A stretch of DNA of 41,889 bases, from assembly GCA_000696115.1 (NCBI GenBank), contig JJOH01000104.1, forward strand, positions 1 to 41,889, in the 5' to 3' direction. The stretch is from Streptomyces olindensis (GTDB taxonomy: Bacteria; Actinomycetota; Actinomycetes; Streptomycetales; Streptomycetaceae). The notes under the pieces are model-generated. The model was not told where the DNA came from, did no database searches, and was given only the letters and a program-made list of their open reading frames with translations. Position numbers and translations under genes: made by a program. This document shows, in pieces, positions 14,294 through 21,584 of the stretch (position 1 is its first letter; each line of letters opens with the position of its first letter).

Positions 14294-15459
14294 TGGTCCA
14301 CCCCGTACACGCTCAGCAGCGTCTTCATCCGCTCCTCCGCCAGCTTCGGGTCCGGGAACAGGCCCAGGCCGTCGGCGAGTTCGTACGCCTTCGCGAAGTG
14401 CGGCAGCGACCGGGCCGACTGCAGGCCGCCGACCATCGTGAAGTGCGACTGGTGGCCCGCCAGCCAGGCCAGGAACACCACGCCCGTCTTGTAGAAGCGG
14501 GTCGGCGTCTGGAAGAGGTGGCGGGACAGCTCGACCGTCGGGTCCAGCAACTCCCGGAATCCCTCGACGTCCCCCGTGTCGAGCACCCGCACCGCCTGCG
14601 CCGCCAGCGGGCCCAGCGGGTCGAAGATGCCCAGCAGGGCGTGGCTGAAGCCCTGCTCGTCGCCCGCGATCAGCTCGGGGTAGTTGAAGTCGTCGCCCGT
14701 GTAGCAGCGGACGCCCTGCGGCAGCCGGCGGCGGATGTCGATCTCGCGCTGGGCGTCCAGCAGGGAGACCTTGATGCCGTCGACCTTGTCGGGATGCGCG
14801 GCGATGACGTCCAGGAACGTACGGGTCGCCGCGTCCAGGTCCGTGGCGCCCCAGTAGCCCTCCAGTGCGGGGTCGAACATCGGGCCCAGCCAGTGCAGGA
14901 TGACCGGCTCGGACGCCTGCCGGAGCAGATGGCCGTAGACCTCCAGGTAGTCCTCCGGCCCCTTGGCGACCGCTGCCAGGGCCCGGGAGGCCATCAGGAT
15001 CGCCTGCGCGCCCGACTCCTCGACGACCGCGAGCTGGTCCTCGTACGCGGCGCGGATCTCCGCCAGGCCGTACGGGTGGCCGACCTCGGTGACGGACAGC
15101 TGGTCCGTGCCCACGCCGCAGGCGATCAGGCCGCCGACCGACTTGGCCTCGGCCGCCGACCGGCGGATCAGTTCCGCCGCGCCCGCCCAGTCCAGGCCCA
15201 TGCCGCGCTGTGCGGTGTCCATGGCCTCGGCGACGCCCAGCCCGTGCGACCACAGGTGGCGGCGGAAGGCCAGGGTGGCGTCCCAGTCGACGGCGGCGGG
15301 CGAGTCCGGGGAGACGTCCGCGTACGGGTCGGCGACGACGTGCGCCGCCGAGAAGACCGTGCGGGACGTGAAGGGGGTGCCGGGCGTCACGACGAGGGGC
15401 TCGGTGCGGGGCTCGTACGTCCGCAGCGCCCCGCCGCTGTCCGGGAGTCGGATGGTCAC
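14290..15459 (-). CDS. DUF993 protein (dihydrodipicolinate-synthase-like aldolase family)
   Basis: A 389-residue cytosolic protein recognised as DUF993, a family near the class I aldolases of the DapA/NanA type. Visible are a GLGVAEAMDTAQRGMGLDW start, ACGVGTDQL, HWLGPMFDP, and DGIKVSLLDAQ with a Lys in the position expected for a Schiff base, then YTGDDFNYPELI. Aldolase chemistry is plausible but not shown. It starts at GTG 15459 in a GTGA overlap with the oxidoreductase stop and ends in a GTGA overlap with the isomerase. The three proteins are therefore translated together and should act in one carbohydrate pathway. Confidence 0.85.
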   Translation of the reverse strand: MTIRLPDSGGALRTYEPRTEPLVVTPGTPFTSRTVFSAAHVVADPYADVSPDSPAAVDWDATLAFRRHLWSHGLGVAEAMDTAQRGMGLDWAGAAELIRRSAAEAKSVGGLIACGVGTDQLSVTEVGHPYGLAEIRAAYEDQLAVVEESGAQAILMASRALAAVAKGPEDYLEVYGHLLRQASEPVILHWLGPMFDPALEGYWGATDLDAATRTFLDVIAAHPDKVDGIKVSLLDAQREIDIRRRLPQGVRCYTGDDFNYPELIAGDEQGFSHALLGIFDPLGPLAAQAVRVLDTGDVEGFRELLDPTVELSRHLFQTPTRFYKTGVVFLAWLAGHQSHFTMVGGLQSARSLPHFAKAYELADGLGLFPDPKLAEERMKTLLSVYGVDQ

Positions 15460-16607
15460 AGCGAGATCTCCGGGACGTCGAGGCGGCGGCCCTCGGCCGA
15501 GGACTTCAGGCCCAGCTCGGCGAGCTGGACACCGCGGGCACCGGCCAGCAGGTCCCAGTGGTAGGGGGCGTCGGCGTAGACGTGCTTGAGGAACAGCTCC
15601 CACTGGGCCTTGAAGCCGTTGTCGAAGTCCTGGTTGTCCGGGACCTCCTGCCACTGGTCGCGGAAGACCTCCGTGGCGGGGATGTCCGGGTTCCAGACCG
15701 GCTTCGGGGTCGCCGACCGGTGCTGGACCCGGCAGTTGCGGAGTCCGGCCACCGCCGAGCCCTCCGTGCCGTCCACCTGGAACTCCACCAGCTCGTCGCG
15801 GTTGACGCGGACCGCCCAGGAGGAGTTGATCTGGGCGATGGCGCCGCCGTCGAGCTCGAAGATGCCGTACGCGGCGTCGTCGGCCGTCGCGTCGTAGGGC
15901 TTGCCGTTCTCGTCCCAGCGCTCCGGGATGTGGGTGGTGGCGATGGCCTGGACGGACTTCACGCGGCCGAACAGCTCGTGCAGCACGTACTCCCAGTGCG
16001 GGAACATGTCGACGACGATGCCGCCGCCGTCCTCGGCCCGGTAGTTCCAGGACGGGCGCTGGGCGGCCTGCCAGTCGCCCTCGAAGACCCAGTAGCCGAA
16101 CTCGCCGCGCACCGACAGGATCCGGCCGAAGAAGCCGCCGTCGATGAGGCGCTTCAGCTTCAGCAGGCCGGGGAGGAAGAGCTTGTCCTGGACGACGCCG
16201 TGCTTGATGCCGGCCTCGTCGGCGAGGCGGGCGAGGTCGAGTGCGCCGGCGAGGCCCGTCGCGGTCGGCTTCTCGGTGTAGATGTGCTTGCCCGCGGCGA
16301 TGGCCTTCTTGAGCGCCTCCTCGCGGGCGGAGGTGACCTGCGCGTCGAAGTAGATGTCCACCGTCTCGTCGGCGAGGACCGCGTCCAGGTCGGTGGAGAC
16401 GTGCTCCAGCCCGTGCTGCTCCGCCAGCGCCTTGAGCGCGTGCTCGCGGCGGCCGACGAGGATCGGCTCGGGCCACAGCACGGTGCCGTCGCCGAGGTCG
16501 AGGCCGCCCTGCTCGCGCAGGGCGAGGATGGAGCGGACCAGGTGCTGGCGGTAGCCCATGCGCCCGGTCACGCCGTTCATGGCGATACGCACCGTCTTGC
16601 GTGTCAC
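15456..16607 (-). CDS. Gfo/Idh/MocA-family oxidoreductase
   Basis: A 383-residue NAD(P)-dependent dehydrogenase related to inositol 2-dehydrogenase and glucose-fructose oxidoreductase. The Rossmann start is IAMNGVTGRMGYRQHL (a GxxGxxG variant). The family signature appears as YTEKPTA near residue 115-121, where EKP contacts cofactor and substrate. A catalytic-type His follows in DMFPHWEYVLHELFG. GTG start at 16607 with AAGGGA upstream; the frame upstream to 16676 is not needed. It is the first gene of the three-gene operon and faces the LacI regulator across a 302-bp divergent region. It likely oxidises the polyol or sugar that the DUF993 and isomerase proteins then process. Confidence 0.9.
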   Translation of the reverse strand: MTRKTVRIAMNGVTGRMGYRQHLVRSILALREQGGLDLGDGTVLWPEPILVGRREHALKALAEQHGLEHVSTDLDAVLADETVDIYFDAQVTSAREEALKKAIAAGKHIYTEKPTATGLAGALDLARLADEAGIKHGVVQDKLFLPGLLKLKRLIDGGFFGRILSVRGEFGYWVFEGDWQAAQRPSWNYRAEDGGGIVVDMFPHWEYVLHELFGRVKSVQAIATTHIPERWDENGKPYDATADDAAYGIFELDGGAIAQINSSWAVRVNRDELVEFQVDGTEGSAVAGLRNCRVQHRSATPKPVWNPDIPATEVFRDQWQEVPDNQDFDNGFKAQWELFLKHVYADAPYHWDLLAGARGVQLAELGLKSSAEGRRLDVPEISL

Positions 16608-16698
16608 GTCGTTCCCTTCGTACGCGGTCGTCGCGCCGCGTACGCCCCACCGGTCGCCCGGGGGCCGGTGAGCCACCCGTGGACTGGTGAGCGTTACA

Positions 16699-16710
16699 GC
16701 AAGCGCTTTC
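16699..16710. promoter_or_regulatory. LacI-type operator before the oxidoreductase operon
   Basis: GCAAGCGCTTTC contains the 8-bp palindrome AAGCGCTT with a central CG, a typical LacI/CcpA-type core. It lies about 92 bp upstream of the operon start, in the region divergent from the LacI gene, which is its likely ligand. Confidence 0.7.
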
Positions 16711-16768
16711 TACATACGGAGAAGCTAGCCTCTGAACCGCGGTCCGGACAAGACCGTGACCAGGACGA

Positions 16769-16790
16769 GTTGTTCGAGGGGGCGAACAAC
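16769..16790. promoter_or_regulatory. Perfect inverted repeat before the LacI gene
   Basis: GTTGTTCG (16769-16776) and CGAACAAC (16783-16790) form a perfect 8-bp inverted repeat with a 6-nt spacer. A -10-like TAAGGT follows at 16806-16811. It differs in sequence from the AAGCGCTT operator, so a second regulator or RNA hairpin may be involved. The rest of 16608-16909 shows nothing further. Confidence 0.5.
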
Positions 16791-16909
16791 CGGGGCTCGG
16801 GGGCTTAAGGTCTGCACAAACCATGGCCATAGGTCCGTCGGAACCGCGGTCACAGGTATGGGTGTGTAGGCAGGCGGACGATCGAGATGCGCGACCGGAG
16901 GACGACGAG

Positions 16910-17959
16910 ATGACGGTGACCCTGGCGGATGTGGCGGCCCGCGCACAGGTCTCCCCCGCGACGGTGTCGCGCGTGCTGAACGGGAACTACCCCGTGGCCG
17001 CCTCCACCCGGGAGCGGGTGCTGAAGGCCGTGGACGAGCTGGACTACGTGCTCAACGGGCCCGCGAGCGCCCTGGCCGCCGCCACCTCCGACCTGGTCGG
17101 AATCCTGGTGAACGACATCGCCGACCCGTTCTTCGGGATCATGGCGAGCGCGATCCAGGCCGAGATCGGCGGGCCGGGCGGCCGGGCGGGCGGGGAGAGA
17201 CTCGCGGTGGTCTGCAACACGGGCGGCTCGCCGGAGCGGGAGCTGACGTACCTCACGCTGCTGCAGCGGCAGCGGGCGGCGGCCGTGGTGCTCACGGGCG
17301 GCGCGATCGAGGACGCCGCGCACAAGGCGGCGATGGACGCGAAGGTGCGGAAGCTGGCGGACGCCGGGACGCGGGTCGTGCTGTGCGGGCGCCCGCCGGC
17401 GCCGGAGACCGGGGCGATCGCGCTGACCTTCGACAACCGCGGGGGCGGGCAGGAGCTGACCGAGCACCTGATCGGGCTGGGGCACCGGCGGCTGGGGTAC
17501 ATCGCGGGGCCGGAGGAGCGGACGACGACCCGGCACCGGCTGGAGGGGCACCGGGCGGCACTGGCCGCGCACGGCATCGAGGAGGACGCTCGGTGGACCG
17601 TGCACGGGCGCTACGACCGACGCTCCGGCTACGAGGCGACGCTGGAGCTGCTGCGGCGGGACCCGTCGCTGACGGCGGTCGTCGCGGCGAACGACTCCGT
17701 CGCGCTGGGGGCGTGCGCGGCGCTGCGGGACTCCGGGCTGCGGATTCCGGAGGACGTGTCGGTGGCGGGGTTCGACGACCTGCCGTTCAGCATCGACGCG
17801 GTGCCGTCGCTGACGACGGTGCGGTTGCCGTTGGCGGAGGCCGGGGCTCGGGCCGGGCGGATCGCCATGGGGCGGGAGGAGGCGCCGCCCGGGGGGATCG
17901 CGTCGGTGCGGGGGGAATTGATGGTGCGGGGGTCCTCCGGGGTGCCGCGGGTTTCGTAG
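16910..17959 (+). CDS. LacI-family transcriptional regulator
   Basis: A 349-residue LacI/GalR regulator. The helix-turn-helix reads TLADVAARAQVSPATVSRVLNGNYPV, followed by a hinge with NGPASALAA and a periplasmic-binding-like domain with GHRRLGYIAGPEERTTT, ANDSVALG and VSVAGFDDLPF. The ATG at 16910 (GGAGGA about nine nt upstream) places the HTH at the very N-terminus as usual; an ATG at 16823 would add 29 residues without family support. It is divergent from the oxidoreductase-DUF993-isomerase operon and probably represses it through the AAGCGCTT site. The ligand is presumably a sugar or polyol handled by that operon. It is distinct from the ribose regulator. Confidence 0.88.
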   Translation: MTVTLADVAARAQVSPATVSRVLNGNYPVAASTRERVLKAVDELDYVLNGPASALAAATSDLVGILVNDIADPFFGIMASAIQAEIGGPGGRAGGERLAVVCNTGGSPERELTYLTLLQRQRAAAVVLTGGAIEDAAHKAAMDAKVRKLADAGTRVVLCGRPPAPETGAIALTFDNRGGGQELTEHLIGLGHRRLGYIAGPEERTTTRHRLEGHRAALAAHGIEEDARWTVHGRYDRRSGYEATLELLRRDPSLTAVVAANDSVALGACAALRDSGLRIPEDVSVAGFDDLPFSIDAVPSLTTVRLPLAEAGARAGRIAMGREEAPPGGIASVRGELMVRGSSGVPRVS

Positions 17960-17986
17960 TGCTGGGCGGTTGCTGCCCGGGCAGTG

Positions 17987-18006
17987 CTGGGGGCTGCCGC
18001 CCCCAG
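17987..18006 (+). terminator. Hairpin after the LacI gene
   Basis: CTGGGGG and CCCCCAG form a perfect 7-bp stem with a 6-nt loop, 28 bp past the LacI stop. The surrounding words (CTGGGGGCTGCCGCCCCCAG, TTCGGCCTGAACGG) are a sequence I recognise as recurring downstream of many Streptomyces genes. Confidence 0.5.
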
Positions 18007-18020
18007 GCCCCCGCTTCGGC

Positions 18021-18313
18021 CTGAACGGCCTCGTCCTCAAACGCCGGACGGGCTGGATTGCGGCTGACCGGCACCGCCTCGGACGCCGACAGGCCGGATC
18101 TTGACTGACCGGCATGCCCATCGGACGCCGACAGGCCGGACAGCGGCCGACCGGCATCGTCCTCAAACGCCGGACGGGCTGGATTGTGGCTGACCGGCAC
18201 CGTCACCGGACACCGACAGACCGAACAACGGCCGACCGGCACCGCCACCGGACGTCAACAGGCCGGACAGTCACTGACCGGCGTCGCCATCGGACGCCGA
18301 CGGGTTGGGTGGC
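18021..18313. repeat. Degenerate tandem repeat, about seven ~42-bp units
   Basis: Units begin at 18021, 18064, 18105, 18148, 18190, 18233 and 18274 (steps of 41-43 bp). Most open with C(T/G)ACCGGC and continue with a CGGACGCCGACAGGCCGGA-like block. Units 1 and 4 instead carry CCTCAAACGCCGGACGGGCT, a word common in Streptomyces intergenic DNA. Unit length drifts by one base, so no frame is kept and the array is probably non-coding. It lies between the LacI terminator and an amidohydrolase remnant. Confidence 0.7.
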
Positions 18314-18319
18314 GAGGGA

Positions 18320-18475
18320 ACACTGTCATCCTCAGGCGCCCTGCCCCGGCTCGCCGCGCTCGGCGACCGCGTCCTGCTCGGCTCGGACTTCCCCGACATC
18401 CCCTACCGCTACCTGCACCAGCTCCACGCCCTGGAGCGACTGGGCCTCGGGCAGCAGTGGCTGCGGGCCGGGTGA
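18320..18475 (+). pseudogene. C-terminal remnant of an amidohydrolase
   Basis: From about 18320 to the TGA at 18473-18475 one frame reads like the end of an amidohydrolase_2 (metal-dependent TIM-barrel hydrolase) protein: LGDRVLLGSDFPDIPYRYLH, then QLHALERLGLGQQWLRAG. The GSDFP motif holds the conserved late metal-site Asp of that family. There is no start codon, ribosome binding site or N-terminal 80% of the protein, and repeats abut its 5' side. It is best read as a deletion remnant whose breakpoint is at the repeat array. Family identification is by eye. Confidence 0.6.
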
Positions 18476-18702
18476 CAGGGCCGTTCGCAGCCACTCCGGC
18501 CTCCGGGGGCAGCAACTCGTCCCACCGATCGGTGTGTTCGTCGTACACCGCCGTCGTCTTCGAGGAACCATGGCCCGGACGCCGGCGCCCCGGGTGTGAC
18601 GGACGTGTCCGCGGCCGGGGCGATGAGTTTCGCGTCGTAGGCCGGTCTGCAATGCCGGATCGAATGTATTGATCGCCTGTGCGAGGAAGCGGAGTGAGTC
18701 CC
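18476..18702. other. Intergenic region, no gene seen
   Basis: Between the amidohydrolase remnant and the next gene I see no credible coding frame. A purine-rich GAGGAAGCGGAG just before 18703 is the ribosome binding site of the DHFR-like gene. Confidence 0.4.
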
Positions 18703-19305
18703 ATGCGTATCGTCGTCACCGAGTTCATCAGCCTGGACGGTGTCGTGCAGGCCCCGGGCGGGCCGCAGGAGGACACCGACGGGGGCTTCGCGCACGGCGG
18801 GTGGTCGCACCCGTACTTCGACGAGGAGGTACTGGGCGGCGCCTTCGACGCGGGGCTCGCCAGAGCCGAGGCGCTGCTGTTCGGGCGGCGGACGTGGCAG
18901 ACCATGGCGGCGGCCTGGCCCGAGCGGGCCGGGGACCGGTTCGCGGACCGGATGAACTCGCTGAAGAAATACGTCGTGTCCAGCACCCTCGGCGAGGCCG
19001 ACCTCACCTGGAACAACACCGAGCTCATCCCCGGCGACCAGGCCGTCGCCCGCGTCCGGGAGCTGCGCGAGAGCGAGGGCGGCGACCTCGCGATGATGGG
19101 CAGCCCGACGCTCGTGCGGACGCTGCTGTCCGAGGGCCTGGTGGACGAGCTCCAGCTCGTCGTCATGCCGGTGCTCCTCGGCGGCGGCAAGACGATCTTC
19201 CCGGGGGACGGGGCCATGCGCCCGATGGAGCTGGTCTCCACCACCACCGCGAAGACCGGCGCGCAGGTGTGCGTGTACCGGCCGGCCACCACCACCGAGG
19301 GGTAG
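18703..19305 (+). CDS. Dihydrofolate reductase family protein
   Basis: A 200-residue protein of the RibD C-terminal/YwjB-like reductase family. It begins MRIVVTEFISLDGVVQAPGG, the usual family opening, then LLFGRRTWQTMAAAWP near residue 62. A Gly-rich cofactor stretch follows (LAMMGSPTLVRTLLSEGLVDELQLVVMPVLLGGGKTIF, about 128-166). NADPH is the expected cofactor; the substrate is unknown, and true DHFR activity is not implied because folate-site residues are not recognisable. The ATG at 18703 fits the family start; the eight residues upstream in frame do not. It stands alone on the plus strand. It is only distantly similar to the reductase at 9335. Confidence 0.85.
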   Translation: MRIVVTEFISLDGVVQAPGGPQEDTDGGFAHGGWSHPYFDEEVLGGAFDAGLARAEALLFGRRTWQTMAAAWPERAGDRFADRMNSLKKYVVSSTLGEADLTWNNTELIPGDQAVARVRELRESEGGDLAMMGSPTLVRTLLSEGLVDELQLVVMPVLLGGGKTIFPGDGAMRPMELVSTTTAKTGAQVCVYRPATTTEG

Positions 19306-19348
19306 CCCCCGTGTCCTGGGCGGCCTAGGCTCACCTCATCGGAATCTC

Positions 19349-19359
19349 TGACTGAGTCA
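19349..19359. promoter_or_regulatory. Palindrome upstream of the MarR-GNAT gene
   Basis: TGACTGAGTCA is an 11-bp palindrome about 20-30 bp before the start, a typical place for a MarR operator. It could mediate autoregulation by the downstream protein. Confidence 0.4.
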
Positions 19360-19377
19360 AAGACCGGGGTGGTGGTC

Positions 19378-20343
19378 GTGACCGTCCAGGACATCCGCTC
19401 CTTCAACCGCTTCTACACGAACGTCATCGGCGCCCTCGACTACGGCCGCCGGCTCTACGCCCCCTACACCCTCACCGAGTCCCGGGTGATCTACGAGCTG
19501 GCCCACGCGCCGCGCACGGACGCCGCCGACCTGCGGGCCCAGCTGCACCTGGACGCCGGATACCTCAGCCGCATCCTGAACCGGTTCGAGGAGGACGGGC
19601 TGATCGAGCGCGGCCCGTCCGAGACGGATCCGCGCCGCCGTCGCATCACGCTCACCGCGCGCGGCCGGGAGGCCGCCGCGCTCCTCGACGAGCGGGCGCG
19701 CGAGTCGGTCGGGGCGCTGCTGGACACGGTGCGGGCGGCGGACCGGCCGCGGCTGGCGGAGGCGATGGCGACCGTCCGGGCGATTCTCGGCGGCGGCCGG
19801 GCCCCGCGCCCCGAGGACGTGGTCCTGCGCGAGCCCGCCCCCGGCGACCTGGGCTGGATCGTGCAGCGCAACGCCGCGCTGTACGCCGCCGAGTACGGCT
19901 GGAACGCCGACTACGAGGGGCTGGTCGCGAGGATCGTCGCCGACTACGCCGAGGACCACGACCCGCACCTGGAGCGGACGTGGATCGCCGAGCTGGACGG
20001 CCGGCCGGTGGGGTGCGTGATGTGCGTTCGGGACGAGGCGCCCGGGGCCGCGCGACTGCGCCTGCTGCTCGTCGAGCCGGACGCGCGCGGGCTCGGCATC
20101 GGCGACCGGCTGGTGAGGGCCGTCGTCGACTTCGCCCGCGAGGCCGGCTACCGCGAGGTCGTCCTGTGGACCAACGACGTCCTCACTGCGGCCCGCCGCA
20201 TCTACCAGCGCCACGGCTTCGTCCTGGTCGCCGAGAAACCGCACCGCTCCTTCGGCCGGGACCTGACCGGCCAGGACTGGCGGCTGGATCTTCACGCAAC
20301 GCCCGAGGGACGAAAGGGAGTCGCGGACGGGGGTGCCGGGTAG
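19378..20343 (+). CDS. MarR-GNAT fusion (bifunctional regulator/acetyltransferase)
   Basis: A 321-residue protein in two parts. Residues 1-145 are a MarR winged helix-turn-helix (YTLTESRVIYELAH, DLRAQLHLDAGYLSRILNRFEEDGLIERGPSETDPRRRRITLT). Residues 155-310 are a GNAT domain with the acetyl-CoA loop EPDARGLGIGDRLVRAVVDFA and YQRHGFVLVAEKPH. Such fusions are common in actinobacteria; most are poorly characterised. I chose the GTG at 19378 (VQDIRSFNRFYT follows, GGGGTGG just upstream); GTGs at 19369 and 19372 are possible. The stop at 20343 lies within the -10 box of the next gene. Confidence 0.85.
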   Translation: MTVQDIRSFNRFYTNVIGALDYGRRLYAPYTLTESRVIYELAHAPRTDAADLRAQLHLDAGYLSRILNRFEEDGLIERGPSETDPRRRRITLTARGREAAALLDERARESVGALLDTVRAADRPRLAEAMATVRAILGGGRAPRPEDVVLREPAPGDLGWIVQRNAALYAAEYGWNADYEGLVARIVADYAEDHDPHLERTWIAELDGRPVGCVMCVRDEAPGAARLRLLLVEPDARGLGIGDRLVRAVVDFAREAGYREVVLWTNDVLTAARRIYQRHGFVLVAEKPHRSFGRDLTGQDWRLDLHATPEGRKGVADGGAG

Positions 20344-20346
20344 GGT
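20341..20346 (+). promoter_or_regulatory. -10 box for a leaderless isomerase mRNA
   Basis: TAGGGT, including the stop codon of the MarR-GNAT gene, ends eight nt before the ATG at 20355. No Shine-Dalgarno lies between, so the transcript probably starts at or next to the ATG. Confidence 0.5.
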
Positions 20347-20354
20347 CCGTCCAC

Positions 20355-21158
20355 ATGAAGCTGGCGTTCTCCACCCTCGGTGTCCCCGGCCTGCCCCTGC
20401 CCGACGTGCTGCGCCTCGCCAGTACGCACGGCTATCACGGCGTCGAACTGCGCACCCACCCCGAGGAGCCGGTCCACACCGGCCTCGATCCGGCCCAGCG
20501 GGCCGAGGTGGCGGCCGAGTTCAAGGGGGCGGGCGTCGAGATCCTGGGCCTCGCGGGGTACGCGCGGGTCGCCGCGCCGGGCGACGACGAACCCGTCCTG
20601 GCCGAGATCCGCGCCCTCCTCGACCTGGCCCACGACCTCGGCGCCCCGTACGTCCGGGTTTTCCCCGGCGGCGACCCTGACACGCAGAGCCCGGAGGAGG
20701 CGGACGCGACGGCCGCCCGCCGCCTGGGCACGGCCGCCGAGTACGCGACCGACCGCAACGTGCGCGTACTCCTGGAAACCCATGACTCGCACCGCACCGC
20801 CGCCGACGCCATGCGCGTCCTCGGGCTCGTCGGCCACCGCCAGGTCGGCGCGCTCTGGGACGTCATGCACACCTGGCTGGGCGGCGAGCAGCCCTCGGAG
20901 ACGTACGCGGCCCTCTCCCCCCACCTCGGCTACGTCCAGGTCAAGGACATCGCCTCCGCCGACGACACGACGCCCCTGCCCCTCGGCGAGGGCGTCCTGC
21001 CCCTGGCCGAGTGCGTGGAGATCCTCTCCCGGCACGGCTGGGACGGCTGGCTGTGCTGGGAGTACGAGAAGCGCTGGTACGAGGACGCGGCGCCGCTGCC
21101 CGATCTGCTGGGGCCGGGGCGCGAGCACCTGAGCAGGCTGCTGAACGACTCGGCGTGA
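20355..21158 (+). CDS. TIM-barrel sugar phosphate isomerase/epimerase
   Basis: A 267-residue xylose-isomerase-like TIM-barrel protein. Marks are MKLAFSTLGVPGLPLPDVL at strand 1, YHGVELRTHPEEP with the strand-2 Glu, VRVLLETHDSH with a metal Glu and nearby His, ALWDVMHTWLGGE with Asp and His, VQVKDIAS, and WLCWEYEKRWYED with the last Glu. This set fits a divalent metal-dependent isomerase or epimerase of the AP_endonuc_2 fold, like the one at 13457 but only distantly similar. It stands alone; the upstream gene ends inside its promoter. The start is probably leaderless. The substrate is unknown. Confidence 0.85.
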   Translation: MKLAFSTLGVPGLPLPDVLRLASTHGYHGVELRTHPEEPVHTGLDPAQRAEVAAEFKGAGVEILGLAGYARVAAPGDDEPVLAEIRALLDLAHDLGAPYVRVFPGGDPDTQSPEEADATAARRLGTAAEYATDRNVRVLLETHDSHRTAADAMRVLGLVGHRQVGALWDVMHTWLGGEQPSETYAALSPHLGYVQVKDIASADDTTPLPLGEGVLPLAECVEILSRHGWDGWLCWEYEKRWYEDAAPLPDLLGPGREHLSRLLNDSA

Positions 21159-21485
21159 AGCGCGTGCAGCCTCACGCCCCTGCCGAGACCCCGTACGCCG
21201 GGTGACGCGTGGCCGAAAGCAGCGGCTCACCCGCCCCGTTGAGTCGCCTCCGCCTCCCGCGTACCGATTTCCGGGAATCCGGGCCGAGTCGGGAACCCGG
21301 GCCGGACTCGGGCCGTCCAATCCCAGGCCGCCGGAGAGTCACCTCGGTGCGGTGTCGGCCCTCGCTGCTGGCTGCGATCGCTGACCACCCTCTCCGCCGT
21401 ACCGCGGCCGGCGGCACCGCCGCCATCGGCGCGCCCCCCTCCAACCGCGCCGGTGGCGGCCCCTCCCCGGTTACTGTGCATTCCC
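21159..21485. other. Intergenic region with hairpins upstream of the GH3 gene
   Basis: No credible gene. CGGGTGA (21199-21205) pairs with TCACCCG (21227-21233). GGGCCGAGTC (21281-21290) pairs with GACTCGGGCC (21305-21314) with one mismatch. Either may end the isomerase transcript. GGAAC (21292-21296), 17 nt, CGTCC (21314-21318) looks like an ECF promoter, but this is weak evidence in GC-rich DNA. Confidence 0.35.
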
Positions 21486-21551
21486 TTGACTGGCAGAAAC
21501 TTCCCGGTTATTGGTGACCTCTTGGAAGTTTCCTTCAGATTTCCTTCAGCG
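21486..21551 (+). promoter_or_regulatory. GH3 promoter with GAAACTTCC/GGAAGTTTC operator
   Basis: -35 TTGACT (21486-21491) and -10-like TATTGG (21509-21514) are 17 nt apart. A perfect 9-bp inverted repeat, GAAACTTCC (21496-21504) and GGAAGTTTC (21524-21532), brackets the -10. TTTCCTTCAG then occurs twice in tandem (21530-21539, 21540-21549). This suggests tight control of the GH3 gene by an unidentified repressor. Confidence 0.6.
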
Positions 21552-21584
21552 GATCCGAGCGGATCACCTCCGGAAGGAGCCCAC

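Noticed and set aside
17787..18248. Minus-strand frame of 153 codons across the 42-bp array encoding a repeated PVSHNPARPAFED-like sequence
   Set aside because: Unit lengths of 41-43 bp do not keep frame, there is no ribosome binding site, and it also runs into the LacI gene antisense.
18021..18313. CRISPR array
   Set aside because: Units are degenerate throughout with no constant repeat plus variable spacer pattern and no cas genes.
21159..21485. c-di-AMP (ydaO) or other riboswitch before the GH3 gene
   Set aside because: Several hairpins occur but the conserved core nucleotides of known riboswitches are not recognisable, and the likely GH3 promoter lies downstream of them.
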